A stretch of DNA of 64,000 nucleotides. Source: Phyto melanocephala (lineage: Eukaryota; Arthropoda; Insecta; Diptera; Rhinophoridae). The translations under genes and the position numbers were made by a program. Shown piece after piece: positions 1 to 10,830 of the stretch. The first letter of the stretch is position 1, and every line of letters starts with the position of its first letter. The stretch covers positions 137,699,723 through 137,763,722 of the forward strand of contig OW799233.1 of assembly GCA_941918925.1 (NCBI GenBank), read 5' to 3'. The notes below the pieces were generated by a model, which was not told the DNA's origin, did no database searches, and saw only the letters and a program-made list of their open reading frames with translations.

Positions 1-210
1 ACTCACCAAAAAAAAAAAATCCCTTAATTAAGGTTAGATAATAAATCCTTTTCTTAATTTATGTAATTTATAATTGCAAAACGTAGAACGTTTCCTCCTT
101 CATAACAACTTTCATTAAAAACTTTCAAGTCCTTGAATATTTGCTTTAATTAAATAATTAAAGAAAAAGTTTTTATCGAAATTTGCAAAGTCTTTTGGTT
201 TTTATAATTT

Positions 211-1036
211 ACTAGCCAATCCCGGCGCGCGTTGCTACGCCCCTTCATGAATTTTAATCGCATTCTAAATTTTTATCGAATATCAAGTGCAAGGCTAAAA
301 ACTATAACTTTTTCTTTATGAGCGTGGCACTGCCCACTTTTCTAATTACGAAACTGTATAGTCATGACAGCTCAATAAGTGTGCAAAGTTTCAGAAAAAT
401 CGGTCCAGTGTAAGTACCTCAAAATGATACCTTTTTTTATGGGCGTGGCACTGCCCACTTTTTAAATACGAAACTGTATAGTCATGACAACTCAATATGT
501 GTGCAAAGTTTCAAAAAAATCGGTCCAGTGAAAGTACCTCAAAATTATACCTTTTTTTTAATGGGCGTGGCACTGCCCACTTTTCTAATGACGAAAGTGT
601 AAAGTCATGACAGCTCAGTATGTTTGCAAAGTTTCAAAAAATTCGGTCCAGTGCAAGTAGCTAAATCTGATAACTAATTTTTTATGGGGGTGGCCCCGCC
701 CACTTTTTCAATCACGAAATTATAAAGTCATGACAGCTCAATATGTGTGCAAAGTTTCAGAAAAATCGGTCCAGTGCAAGTACCTCAAAATTAAAACTTT
801 TTTAGGGGCGTGGCCCCGCCCACTTTTCTTATCACGAAATTATTTAGTCATGACAGCTCGATATGTGTGCAAAGTTTCAGAAAAATCGGTCAAGTGCAAG
901 AAGCTAAAACTGATAACTAATTTTTTATGGGCGTGGCCCCGCCCACTTTTTTTCATCCATAAACACTCCCCGGTATGTGTACAACAACTTACCAAAGTTT
1001 GAGCCCGATCGGTTTTACAGTTTCAGAGTCTATAGC

Positions 1037-1089
<53 letters not shown>

Positions 1090-1110
1090 TTCACTTTTAT
1101 ATATATAGAT
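211..1110 (+). repeat. Family A dispersed repeat, copy 1 (internal ~120 bp tandem array)
   Basis: The copy opens with ACTAGCCAATCCCGGCGCGC and 'GTTGCTACGCCCC' and ends with GAGTTTCAC, a TATATATATAGAT tail and a long CA tract. In between are about six tandem units of roughly 120 bp. Each unit has a GC-rich near-palindrome (GGGCGTGGCACTGCCCAC or GGGCGTGGCCCCGCCCAC), then GTCATGACAGCTCAATATG, then CAAAGTTTCAGAAAAATCGG. Related copies lie at 4697-5215 (minus), 20836-21583, 49776-50622 and, more distantly, 26492-27165. The open frames here (for example 730-1002) only restate the array and are not genes. I cannot name the family; the composite of head, array and TATAGAT tail suggests a non-autonomous mobile element. 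Confidence 0.8.
1039..1084. repeat. (AC)23 microsatellite in the tail of A copy 1
   Basis: An uninterrupted run of 23 AC units sits exactly where other A copies have a short CACACAGACAGAG-type tract, just before GAGTTTCAC. It is an expansion inside the repeat. Confidence 0.95.
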
Positions 1111-2127
1111 GTAAGAAAGTTGTAAATTCTCAGAATTCCTTTAAAAATATTATGACACAAGGAATGGAAACTGGTAACATGGATCTTTACTGTTACCAAT
1201 GGTAACCCCAAATGGCTACTTCAAAGATTTAAGTCTCTAGGGGGTTATTAAACCACAATTTGGCAAATAACAAGACATTTTTATTAAAAACCTTTTTGGT
1301 TTTTCTTTCTTTTTACATATATTTTATTATATAAAAGGATGCCAACTCACAAAACACTGCATGGGGCAGCATGGACGACAACTACAGGGGACAACAATTG
1401 TTGGAGATTGTAAAGGGGGCAAGCATTATTTACTGGTGCTCAACGAGGGTGTTGCATTTACATTTGTTGATGTGCGTATGGCAGAGACGATTGACATTAA
1501 TCTGTATAATGGAAGACATAGACACGTACGTAAGGGTATGGGTGTTTATGTGGTTTTGCGAAATTAAAAAAAAAAAAAAATTTATAAAGAAACTGCGGAA
1601 TTTTAATTTTATTCGTATTTTTGTTGGTTTTTATTTTTATGAATAAATACAACATATCGCACACTAAATAAAGGGTGTCCAAATTTAAAGTAGTATTTTA
1701 ATTTTAACAAGAAAAATGTTTTATTTTGAGATAATAAAAATATTTTCAATTCAAGTTACCACCCAACTGGGGTTTCAGAGTTTTCTGTTTTAACTAGTTC
1801 TTGAGTGAGCTTTGGAACACTCTATAGAGTTTGTAGGGAAAATTGTATATTTTCTTATTGTCTAGTTTGTTGTAATACATTGATGTTTTTTTAGGAAGAA
1901 TTTCATGACAATTACAATGATTTATTAATAATTTTGTTTGTCATTTGCATAATCTATAACACCGTGTAACAAAAATTAACATTTTTCAATGGACATGAAA
2001 GTCAATTAGCCTACAGACAAGTGGTATTTGTTAAACTGCTTATTAAGTTTTTAATGTTTTTAATCTGTTGTCTTTTTTATAGGACTTAAACATGTACATA
2101 ACTTTGTGAAATAACAAAAAAAGCACT
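1111..2127. other. AT-rich spacer, no gene recognised
   Basis: Mostly low-complexity AT-rich sequence. A slightly more GC-rich patch at about 1350-1570 has overlapping short open frames (68 and 91 codons) that resemble no family I know. It is followed by a poly-A run at 1567 and AATAAA-like hexamers near 1641 and 1669. This is too little to call a gene. Confidence 0.5.
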
Positions 2128-2130
2128 TGC

Positions 2131-2866
2131 AAAATTCATGTGAACGCTGATGATGTGCAGCTTTGTTTTAGTGGCTCGGCTAGAAGTATTACCTCAAGCA
2201 TAGCCACTTAAAATTGTGAAGTTCTGCCTGTGGCAAACTGCAAATGAGCTCTGTTTAAATCCGGAAAAAATCTAAATACATTATAGTTCACAAAAAGAGC
2301 ATAATAATATTTCTAATATTTCCAAAAATATCATCAAAAAATGAGAAAATTGAGATTGTCAACGCAGCAAGAAATCTAGGAATTGTGTTTAATTGCAATC
2401 TGGCGTGGAAAAACCACGTTAACTTACTGGTTGACTAAACTAATAATAAGCTATGGGCACTCTGGCCTGGCTAGACAACACTTCACTCCTCTGAAATTAA
2501 AAGTTCTACTTGCCAAGACATATTAGATTCCAAATCTAATTTATGGTTGTGAGTTATTTGAAAACTGTGATTGAATTAGCAAAATAAAGTTAAATGTTTT
2601 ATTTAATAATATTGTCTATAGTACAAAAAGATTTGATCATGTTTCATTAGTTTCAAACAATGTTTTAGTAATTGGTTTAAAAAACCTACTCTCTCCCTTC
2701 CTTTTTATTAAATCGATTACAATTTTTTTTCAATCACCACGCAAAAGTAATATTATTATACCCAGACAATATTATTTGGTTTTATGTATATGCTTCTTAA
2801 CTTTGAAATATCCTTTTAAAGCTTCAACAATTTTTCAAAACAATTCATTGCCAATATTGTTTAAAT
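2131..2866 (+). pseudogene. Decayed non-LTR retrotransposon reverse transcriptase (Jockey/CR1-like), C-terminal half
   Basis: Conceptual translation across several frames gives the reverse transcriptase active-site block as HVNADDVQLCFSGS (the normal Y-A-D-D has become N-A-D-D) near 2138. It continues with an ANELCLNPEK-like segment near 2240, then ARNLGIVFNCNLAWKNHVN near 2365-2425, the classic thumb-region 'LGI..D..L.W..HI' motif. Next comes IKLNVLFNNIVYSTKRFDHV near 2586-2640, typical of the region after the reverse transcriptase in Jockey-type LINEs. Stops and frameshifts occur throughout and the 5' part is missing, so this is a dead, 5'-truncated copy. It abuts element D at 2868. The superfamily call rests on motif order and is reliable; the clade is inferred. 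Confidence 0.8.
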
Positions 2867-2867
2867 T

Positions 2868-3633
2868 CCCACCAAAAACAAGGTAATGACTTTCTCTTAC
2901 TAAACAACTTACGTTTCAGTGACTATTACATGTCGTCTGTCTTACTAAGAAGTGTTTTAGTAATGACTTGATTTATACTGTGATATGTAAGTAAGTACTT
3001 ATTTTCAGAAATTTGCTTAGATACACACAAAATGGGTGCCCCGGTGGACTAGTCAGTAGTGTGCTGATCTGCTAGTTAGGGGGTTGCAGGTTCGATTCCC
3101 GCCAGAGACTCTGGACTGGTCTGCTTCTCTTTCTCTTCTATTCTTATTCTAATCTTCTCTTTATTTCTATATTAAGGCGTCACAATGGACCGTAATGGTC
3201 TCCTGGTGAGGGTAACTACACACAAAATACAATTTTTTATTGCGAAATTTGTTAGAAGCCATTCAAATACAAAACTTTTTATAATTCTCATTTAGTTTAA
3301 CACATTTAAGAGTGTTAAAAATGTTTTTGACAACGGCGGCCAAGCTGTTCATTAGCAAACTGATATCTAATGGATTTTAACTGATTTATAAATTTCAAAT
3401 TAACGTATCGCAGAAGAATCAAACCAAATTTTCGCCCTTTAAAGAATCGAATGATTTCTGTAAGTTTATAATATTATGGGTTGTAATAAGTACTTATTCG
3501 AGTCCCTATTTGTAAGCAAGCGTGTTAAGTATTTGCCTTTAATGACATCGCCTTGGATTTAGATGTTAAATTGTAAGTAGTAAAGAACCTAATATATTCA
3601 ACTCATAATTTTGTAATAAGAATTTTTGCTAGG
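2868..3633 (+). mobile_element. Element D, copy 1 (CCCAGCAAAA-ended DNA element) carrying a SINE
   Basis: This matches the reverse complement of 35106-36483 over its length. Shared landmarks are AGGTAATGACTTTCTCTTAC, GTCTGTCTTACTAAGAAGTG, GAAATTTG.TAGAAGC, CTCATTTAGTTTAACAC and TAATGACATCGCC. Its ends here are CCCACCAAAAAC and, inverted, CCTAGCAAAAA; in copy 2 both ends read CCCAGCAAAA. It has no coding capacity, so it is probably a non-autonomous terminal-inverted-repeat element. The target duplication is unclear. The SINE at 3034-3216 lies inside it and is absent from copy 2. Confidence 0.7.
3034..3216 (+). mobile_element. tRNA-derived SINE with 12 bp target-site duplication
   Basis: The head reads GGGTGCCCCGGTGGACTAGT and resembles a tRNA 5' half with a degenerate box A (TGGACTAGTCAGTAG). 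About 40 nt later comes a perfect box B, GGTTCGATTCC, near 3090. A pyrimidine-rich body follows (CTTCTCTTTCTCTTC) and then TGGTCTCCTGGTGAGGG at the 3' end. The unit is flanked by identical 12 bp repeats TACACACAAAAT at 3022-3033 and 3217-3228, as expected of LINE-mediated insertion. The homologous element D at 35106-36483 has no insertion here. It should be transcribed by RNA polymerase III if active. No second copy is visible in the window. Confidence 0.85.
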
Positions 3634-4696
3634 TACTTTCTTTCTTACTTATTTTTAATGTTTGTATTTTTTGTATTTCTATTGTATTTTGTAATCCAAA
3701 TCTTTTATAAAGTATTTGTTTCCTGTACTATAATTATAAGACTCTGTCTTATTGTACAGGTAATGAAATCGATATAAGAATTTTTATATACAATAATATG
3801 AGTATCATATAAAATGAAATAAAGCATTAAATGATACAAAAACGTGTTTATTTCGTCCGAACAAAATAAAGTCCTTTTAAAATTTTATCATTTCATATCC
3901 TTCCAAAAAAGTAATTAAAATATTTGATGTAACTCTATATATTTTCACCACTCGTTAAAATTTCAAGGATCAAATTTTTAAAAATTTTAAGGGATCAAAT
4001 TTTTAAGGACATGTTTTTTTTAGTAACTAAGTATTAAAAAAATTTGTTTACTCTTCGGATTATTACCTTTTATACGATTTATATAAAATATTACATATTT
4101 ATATAAACAAATATTTAAAGCCTATAAAAAAATTAAAAAAGGATCAGCAAGTTAAGAACAGAATAAGCAGTTCAACTACATTTTATGTGTAAATTAATAG
4201 CCATTAAAAAGTTTTCATGTCCACAAAATGCTGTTAAACGGTGTAATAAGTTAAAGAAAATCATTTTAGTAAAGTATTAAGTGGTTAGTTAGCAATAAAT
4301 TTGGAATGAAAAATTTATTTGACATATTTGTTTAAAAACAACATGTTTTTTTCTTACGAACACACGAGTTTATTTATTTTTTTTGGGTGTGTACGTAAAA
4401 TGCCTGGGTGTGAATTCCAATGTAAAATATAAAATGACGTAAAGGATTTATTTATTTAAATTTCTGGCTTTTGATAAATGTGTCAGTAAATATGTTTAGG
4501 AAAATAACGATAATATGTTAACATAAGTTTATCATGGTCGTTAAAAATCTTTTAGGGTAGATATTTAATTTTCATTCTAAAGATATATTTATAAATAGCT
4601 CTAGAGGCAACACTGTATTATTTAAATCTTTAATGTAGTTATTTACTGTTAGTGATGAAGCATAATTCCGAAGTAAAGTAATTTTCCATACAAATA
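3634..4696. other. AT-rich spacer
   Basis: No coding or RNA gene is recognised. GGCAACACTG at about 4608 resembles an orphan hAT terminus, but I find no partner end or 8 bp duplication. Confidence 0.5.
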
Positions 4697-5215
4697 GTCA
4701 TCTATATCTAAATAGATAAAAATGAAACTCTGTGTGTGTGTGTTAGCTATAGACTCCGAAACTGTAAAACCGATCTTACTCAAACTTTGGCAAGTTGTTG
4801 CACACATTCCAGGGAGTGTTTATGGGTGGCAAAAAGTGGGCGAGGCCACACCCATAAAAATTTGTTATAATTTTTAGCTACCTTTGCACACACATTGAGC
4901 TGTCATGACTATATAATTTCCTGACTAGAAAAGTGGGCGGGGCCACGTCCATAAAAAAGTTATAATTTTGAGGTACTTGCACTGGACCGATTTTTCTGAA
5001 ACTTTGCGCACATATTGAGCTGTTGAGTGGACAGTGTCACGCCCATAAAAAAAACTATCATTTTCAGCTACTTGAACTTCACCGATTTTTCTGAAACTTT
5101 GCACACATATTGAGCTGTCATGACTATACAGTTTCGTGATTAGAAAAGTGGGCAGTGCCACACCCATTAAAAAAAGTTATAATTTTTATCTTTTTGCACT
5201 TGATATTCAATTTAA
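4697..5215 (-). repeat. Family A dispersed repeat, copy 2
   Basis: Reverse-oriented copy. It opens on the plus strand with ATCTATATCTAAATAGAT and a short TG tract, then GTTAGCTATAGACTCCGAAAC. It carries about four units with the GTGGGCGGGGCCAC-type palindrome and CTGAAACTTTGC.CACATATT, and ends in TTGCACTTGATATTCAATTT. The head motif GGCGCGCGTTGC is missing, so it is truncated at its 5' end. The 80-codon minus-strand frame at 4925-5167 is array sequence, not a gene. Confidence 0.8.
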
Positions 5216-5799
5216 ATTCAGAATGCATTTTTATTCATTAAGGTAAAAAGTGTAAAGTACATTTAAGAATTCAGTTGCAAGATAAAATGTTTAATATTTT
5301 AAGAGCGTTTTTTTTGTAAACATTTTTATTTTGACCTGACTTAAGAACGGAAGTATTAACAATACTGTCGTCGACTTAATTATGCATGTGTTTTAGTAGA
5401 CGCAATTCTGCTGGAATTTTTTTTCAAAATTTTCAATAATGAAAAAGAACTAAAACATAGCGATATTAAAGAGTGTGTAGCCGTAGGTTTTTAGAAATAT
5501 TATCTTTTATAAATTACTAATTTTCAATAGTTTTTCGATAAGGTGGACAACAAAAAACTACGTAAAAAAATAAATTTTAACTTAAAAATCCAAGGTTCAT
5601 CGTCATACAGCCATTAAACAATATACGGAAAAAAGCCTGGGTCATGAAGAAAATATTTTGTGCGCAGAGCCAAAGTTATCGCTGGCTTGAAGTCGAATAA
5701 GTTTCCAGGTCGCAATGCGGTTAAGAACTAAGTTAAGAACGAACGAAAAAACAGTGTTCAAATTTTATTAAAAAATACACCTGTTGTGCGATGGATGGT
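5216..5799. other. AT-rich spacer
   Basis: No clear feature. The last 200 bp may include the decayed N-terminal part of the transposase that follows, but I cannot align it confidently. Confidence 0.4.
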
Positions 5800-5804
5800 T
5801 AGTT

Positions 5805-6235
5805 ACTTGCAGTTGTGGCAAATAACTTTTGTGATATCAGTCACGACAAACTCAGAAATACACATTACAGAGTGTCTACAAAAACGGCTTCTTCCTTTTG
5901 TAAAACAATACACGGTGCCTTCACATTTCTAGCACGACTTGGCATCATGCCATTATCAAAAAAAAGACCCTTGAGTGGTATTCAAAAAATAATGTCAATT
6001 TTGTATCGCGGGAAACAAACTTACCCAAGTGTAAAGAGCTTCGACCTATTGGGCTCTTGTAGAAAAACAAAAAAAATAGGAAAGGTATCCCTGAACATGT
6101 CCGATTTTAAGCTTAGGTGGACCGCCTCGCCCAAAAAGCTATCGAAAGGACCTATAATAAATATAAGTCTTTGAAAAAAGAATTTACGAAGAAAGTAGAT
6201 GAATTTATAAACAGCGAAAATATGCCAATATTTTA
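5805..6235 (+). pseudogene. Tc1/mariner-superfamily transposase, C-terminal fragment, frameshifted
   Basis: Reading three frames in turn gives ECLQKRLLPFVKQYTVPSHF near 5868, then HDLASCHY near 5935 (the D.ASCHY block holding the second catalytic Asp), LEWYSKNNVNFVSRETN, and CKELRPI near 6028-6048. It continues with GKVSLNMSDFKLRW, a lysine-rich segment and KKVDEFINSENMPIF, ending in a TAA at about 6235. Relatives have P-E-L-R-P-I-E where the third catalytic acid sits; here the residue after R-P-I reads G. Stops follow PSHF and the Q-K-K-D-P that comes after HDLASCHY. A 119-codon open frame from 5815 covers part of this but mostly in the wrong frame. The N-terminal DNA-binding half is not recognisable. 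Confidence 0.75.
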
Positions 6236-7041
6236 ATGTAAAAAACAATTTTAGTATTTAATAAATTGATGTATTTTTGCGAATTTTTAAACTTAACAGT
6301 TTGTTTTTATTATTAAGCTTTCATTTATGACACCTTTCAACAGTAATTATTGTTTTGTTGGAGACTTGTTTACGAGCCTTTGGTTTTTTTTTTGACAAAG
6401 CTTGTGTTAAAAGCTTTTCTATTTTCGCTTTAAATCTGTTGAGAAATATTTATATGTGTAATAAGCAAATTGTTCACAAGTTTCTTTAAAATCCGTTGCA
6501 ATTTGCCATATTAAATTTTAAGAAATTTAAGCGAGGAATTATCAAAATAAGTTGAATTGTTTTAAAGTGTTGCAAGACACCTTAAGGTCAAATTGTCAGC
6601 AAAAGAAAAATTAATAACACAAAATCCATCTCTTTCGGACAATTATTGTGCAAAAGAAATTAAATTTAAAGTACCTCAACAAGTTATCATTCAAATAATC
6701 TTTTATTATACTCTACACTCACAGAATTATGTTAAATGTTGTTTTAAACCTCAAATAAACTTAAAGACTTTATTGCTTTATAATCTACGCTATTTCTTTT
6801 ATAATTATATTAAAATGTATTAGAAGAACATTTATGAAGTGCACACTGTTAAATTATTTGTTAGATGGTTTGTGTGCTCAGGCAACCATAACTTCATTTA
6901 AAAGTAATTAAAATACAATAATTAGGAAAAATTAAATCAATTGCTATGGTTATTCTGGATAATAATGTTGCTGTATATTGTTACACAGATAATTAAATTT
7001 TGTTGTTGATTTAATATTACAGAAAAGTGTCAGCATTAAAA
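6236..7041. other. AT-rich spacer
   Basis: No recognisable gene or repeat. The 76-codon frame at 6593-6823 has no family features. Confidence 0.5.
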
Positions 7042-8400
7042 TTAACTCCTCCTTTTAGAATTTAAAGAATAATTAAAACAAGTAAGAGCGCTATATTCGG
7101 CCGTGCGAATCTTATATACCCTTCACAACGTGTAGTCATGCAATAACAGTAGTTTGTATCACCACTCATCCCATATGAAATACGTACATATATATAAAAA
7201 ACATACATATATAAAAATATCCCATTGTAAAACTATGAATTTACGTATGTATGTTAAAAAAAAAAAAAAAATAAATTAAAAAAAAATAAAAAAAAAATTT
7301 AAAAAAAAAAATAAAAAAAAAAAATTTTTAAAAAAATAATTAAAATCTATGTAATGTATATAAAACAAAAAAAAAATAAAAAAAAAATTAAAAAAAAAAT
7401 TAAAAAAAAAATAATAAAAATATAAATAATATATTAAATAAAAAATAAAAAATAAATAAAAAAAAAAAAAATAAAAAAAAATTTTTCTTGGCTCAGCTGG
7501 GATTCGATGCCACGTTTTCTCTAACCAGTATACACGTTTGTATGTATGTATGTTGTTGTTGTAATGTTGTTTTTGTGAATAAAAAATCGAGGTGGTCGTG
7601 GGTTTTTGCTCATATCTTAGTTGTTTATGAACCGATATTTCTGATTTTCAATACCGTTCTACTCCCGAATATTTCTGATATTTAAATACCTCACCCGGGT
7701 CCAAGCGATGTCGGGGGGCTTCAAAAAGTTGATTTCAACATACACACGGACAGACGGTCAGACGGACAGACTGACAGAGCTTAATCGACTCCCCTATTCA
7801 TAAGCTTTCAGAAAATATATACTTTATGGGGTCGGAAATGAAAATTGTAGAAATTTCACACGGAATGACAAACCTATATATACCCTTTTTCACTGTGTGA
7901 AGGGTATAAATAGGAAGGAGTGAACAGGAGAAAAACTTTGAAATATTCCCAACAACAATGTTGAGAAACATGCTTACTAGCAGTAAAATTGATTTGAAAA
8001 TAGGAAACATTATCGTCAATAATATTTCTCATAGAAAAATTGCTGTAAAAATAATTGTTTTATAGAAAAGAAAAACAGGCAAAAATTTCAAGAAATGAAG
8101 TTCCATAAGCGCCGATGTTTTATTGAATTATTATTATTTATTAAATTAACTCCTCCTTTTAATATTTAAAGAATAATTAAAAATAGGAAGGAGTAAGCAG
8201 GAGTTAAGTTTTAAAATATGCTTAACAACAATGTTGCGAAACATGTTTATTTGCAGTGATATTGATTTCAAAATAGGAAACATTATGGTCAACAATATTT
8301 CTAATAGAAAAATTGCTGTAAAAATAATTGTTTTATAGAAAAGAAAAACAGGCAAAAAATTTCAAGAAATTAAGTTCCATAAACGCCAATGTTTTATTAG
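7042..8400. repeat. Tandem duplication of a ~260 bp unit, first unit split by a Helentron
   Basis: Unit 1 is 7042-7078 plus 7909-8135; unit 2 is about 8146-8400. Both start TTAACTCCTCCTTTTA.AAT and AAAGAATAATTAAAA. They continue with GGAAGGAGT..GCAGGAG, ACAACAATGTTG.GAAACATG, AATAGGAAACATTAT and TTGCTGTAAAAATAATTG, and end ATGTTTTATT. Unit 2 is an uninterrupted version of the site that contains the DINE-like element in unit 1. The small minus-strand frames (7798-8019, 8146-8355) are parallel frames of the two units and show no family features. Confidence 0.85.
7079..7908 (-). mobile_element. DINE-1/INE-1-like non-autonomous Helentron, short subfamily, copy 1
   Basis: In element sense (minus strand) it begins TTATACCCTTCACAC and AAAGGGTATATATAGG, then GTCATTCCGTGTG, TTTCCGACCCCATAAAGTAT, GGAGTCGATTAAGCT and GTCTGTCCGTCTGACC tracts. 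These are the order and motifs of dipteran DINE-1 elements. It then has an ACCCGGGTGAGG segment, a tRNA-like stretch (7490-7535) and a long T-rich core (A-rich on plus, 7257-7482). It ends ATATAAGATTCG..CGGCCGAATATAGCGCT and CTTACTTGTT, the expected hairpin and 3' end, though one hairpin base is lost here. Comparison with unit 2 of the tandem duplication shows insertion within a run of five T, as expected for T/T targeting. It has no coding capacity. Confidence 0.85.
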
Positions 8401-9295
8401 CATTTGTGAAATATGTTGAGCAACATTAACAACCTTTTATTTCGTATGAAATAATATGAACAAAAAGAAAATCTAGGACGGAGATTTTGTTTGCTCGATT
8501 TTAAAATTTAAAAAAACCGTTTGCCGGGCTTAAAGCATATTAAGACAAAAGATTGTTTAAAAAACAAAACATGAAAAACATTGGTTGCAACAATATAAAG
8601 TATTAAGTGGGAAAAGTAATATTTTGTATTTCTGCGCTAGCTGAATAAGCAGTAATCTCTTACTTTTAACACACTTAAAGAAAAACGTAATAAGAATCGG
8701 CTTAGGAGATTTGTGTAAGAATTCATAAGATAAATGGTAATTTTCAAAAACTCCTATTCTTTAATATATAAAAACTTCACCAGTAATTACTTTGTTATCC
8801 CCTTGTATTTGTGTACTTCTATAGTCCTCTGTTAAATTTGTTTGTCCGTTTGTGTATGTTTGTGTACACTTGACGTCTATTAAGAGAGTATTATGAAATC
8901 ATAATAAATATCAAGTTCATTGTTAAATGTGAAAAAAAATATAAATGACTAAATTAATAAAAAATATTGTGAAAAAACTTTCCTCTATATCTTTGTGCTT
9001 TTACAGAATTTATTCAGCAAAAAAAAAAAAAAAATTATTGTTTGTCAAGTATGAATCCTCATTTTGATTATTAATTTTTTACAATAAAAGCTGTGGTTGA
9101 AAGACGAAACTACATTAGAGCATGGGTATCATTACGAGTAATATTTTAGTGTTTTTTTATCTTCTTTTATTTTTAAATAAAACGTTTCATGATGCAAATT
9201 CATTATGATTTTCTTTTTTTCAAATCATTGTTGAATACTTATTCTATACAGACTGCTACGTTTATAAGTATCTTGTTTAATTTTCACTTTTTTTT
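8401..9295. other. AT-rich spacer with a family F fragment
   Basis: About 8400-8480 (TATGTTGAGCAACATTAAC, TTTTATTTCGTATGAAATAA) resembles parts of the F repeat at 15250-15460 and 16275-16460. The rest shows nothing recognisable. Confidence 0.5.
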
Positions 9296-10800
9296 TTTAA
9301 TGTAATTGTTATAAATTGAATTTTTATTTTGTCGAACTTTTCTGTTTAAACTATTATTTAAATTTTTAATCAGGCTTGAGTTCATATTAATATTCTTTAT
9401 TTTTACAAAGAATTTTTTTTTAATTGTGATAAATGAAAGAATAAATCTTAAAAAATTATATTTTTACCGACACTAGCCGAGTGGAATGCATTTTCGAAAC
9501 CAGCTACGATTTCATCATCAGCACTCTCTGATCGGTGGTTACATGTTGGTTGTAAATATCATCTATTTAACTCACGGGACTTATGTTAATTGAATTCGGT
9601 AACTAATTTTTTTTTTTTAGTTTTTCCTATTTCATATATTTTTACCACAATGAGTTAGATTGAAATTTTAACCAAACAGCAACCCTTTTTACTTCCTGTT
9701 TGTTATTATCTTTCATTTATCACTATTTTTGTCCTGCTCTAGCCACCAGTTAGGTAGCGATAAGAACAGATAATTGTTTTTAACAATCAATGTTTATAAT
9801 CATTCGTTTTATTTTCTGTGAAGTCAGTATACAACGAAATAGTGATAAATGAAAGATAATAACAAACAGGAAGTAAAAAGGGTTGCTGTTTGGTTAAAAT
9901 TTCAATCTAACTCATTGTGGTAAAAATATATGAAATAGGAAAAACTAAAAAAAAATTAGTTACCGAATTCAATTAACATAAGTCCCGTGAGTTAAATAGA
10001 TGATATTTACAACCAACATGTAACCACCGATCAGAGAGTGCTGATGATGAAATCGTAGCTGGTTTCGAAAATGCATTCCACTCGGCTAGTGTCGGTAAAA
10101 ATATAATTTTTCAAGATTTATTCTTTCATTTATCACAATTAAAAAAAAAAAAAAAAATTCTTTGTAAAAATAAAGAATATTAATATGAACTCAAGCCTGA
10201 TTAAAAAAAAAAAAATTTAAATAATAGTTTAAACAGAAAAGTTCGACAAAATAAAAATTCAATTTATATAAACACAGGGCACGGTGCAAAAAAATCATTC
10301 ATCCACTGTTAGTCAGTCAACATTTCGTTGTATACTGACTTCACAGAAAATAAAACGAATGATTATAAACATTGATTGTTAAAAACAATTATCTGTTCTT
10401 ATCGCTACCTAACTGGTGGCTAGAGCAGGACAAAAATAGTGATAAATGAAAGATAATAACAAACAGGAAGTAAAAAGGGTTGCTGTTTAGTTAAAATTTC
10501 AATCTAACTCATTGTGGTAAAAATATATGAAATAGGAAAAACTAAAAAAAAAAATTAGTTACCGAATTCAATTAACATAAGTCCCGTGAGTTAAAAAGAT
10601 GATATTTACAACCAACATGTAACCACCGATCAGAGAGTGCTGATGATGAAATCGTAGCTGGTTTCGAAAATGCATTCCACTCGGCTAGTGTCGGTAAAAA
10701 TATAATTTTTCAAGATTTATTCTTTCATTTATCACAATTAAAAAAAAAATTCTTTGTAAAAATAAAGAATATTAATATGAACTCAAGCCTGATTAAAAAT
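9296..10800. repeat. Large inverted-repeat cluster (three copies of one repeat, two orientations)
   Basis: The segment 9296-9719 is the near-exact reverse complement of 9841-10267. The 120 bp between them (9720-9840) reappears inverted at 10322-10441. It is followed by a third copy, 10442-10800, in the same orientation as the second. Landmarks are TGATAAATGAAAGATAATAA, AACAGGAAGTAAAAAGGG, TACCGAATTCAATTAACATA, AACCACCGATCAGAGAGTGC, TGATGATGAAATCGTAGC, GAAAATGCATTCCACTCGG and GAACTCAAGCCTGATT. Divergence among copies is mainly in poly-A length, so the duplication is recent. Decayed relatives of the CTGATGATGA/CATTCCACTCGG segment occur near 11470-11530 and 36990-37075. The family is unknown to me. 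Confidence 0.85.
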
Positions 10801-10830
10801 TTAAATAATAGTAATTGTTATACATTAATA

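Noticed and set aside
730..1002. Open frame encoding repeated YVCKVSEKSVQCK peptides (also 4925-5167, 21111-21548, 49923-50222)
   Set aside because: The peptide periodicity is the translated family A tandem array, and it appears in different frames and strands in each copy, so it is not a protein-coding gene.
211..1037. Regular repeats resembling a CRISPR-like array
   Set aside because: Units are ~120 bp, contiguous and diverged with no unique spacers, and the window is clearly eukaryotic.
1361..1646. Small open frames in a GC-richer patch with nearby AATAAA
   Set aside because: There are two competing overlapping frames, no recognised motif and no supporting splice or start context; kept only as a note in the spacer entry.
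3034..3110. Possible functional tRNA gene
   Set aside because: Box B is perfect but the anticodon arm and acceptor pairing are poor, and the unit continues for 183 bp between target duplications, which fits a SINE.
4590..4620. GGCAACACTG as the end of a hAT element (also 48091)
   Set aside because: No matching inverted terminus or 8 bp duplication could be found within a few kb.
7257..7482. Long A-rich tract as a retrotransposon poly-A tail
   Set aside because: It lies at the same internal position in all short-subfamily Helentron copies, so it is part of the element.
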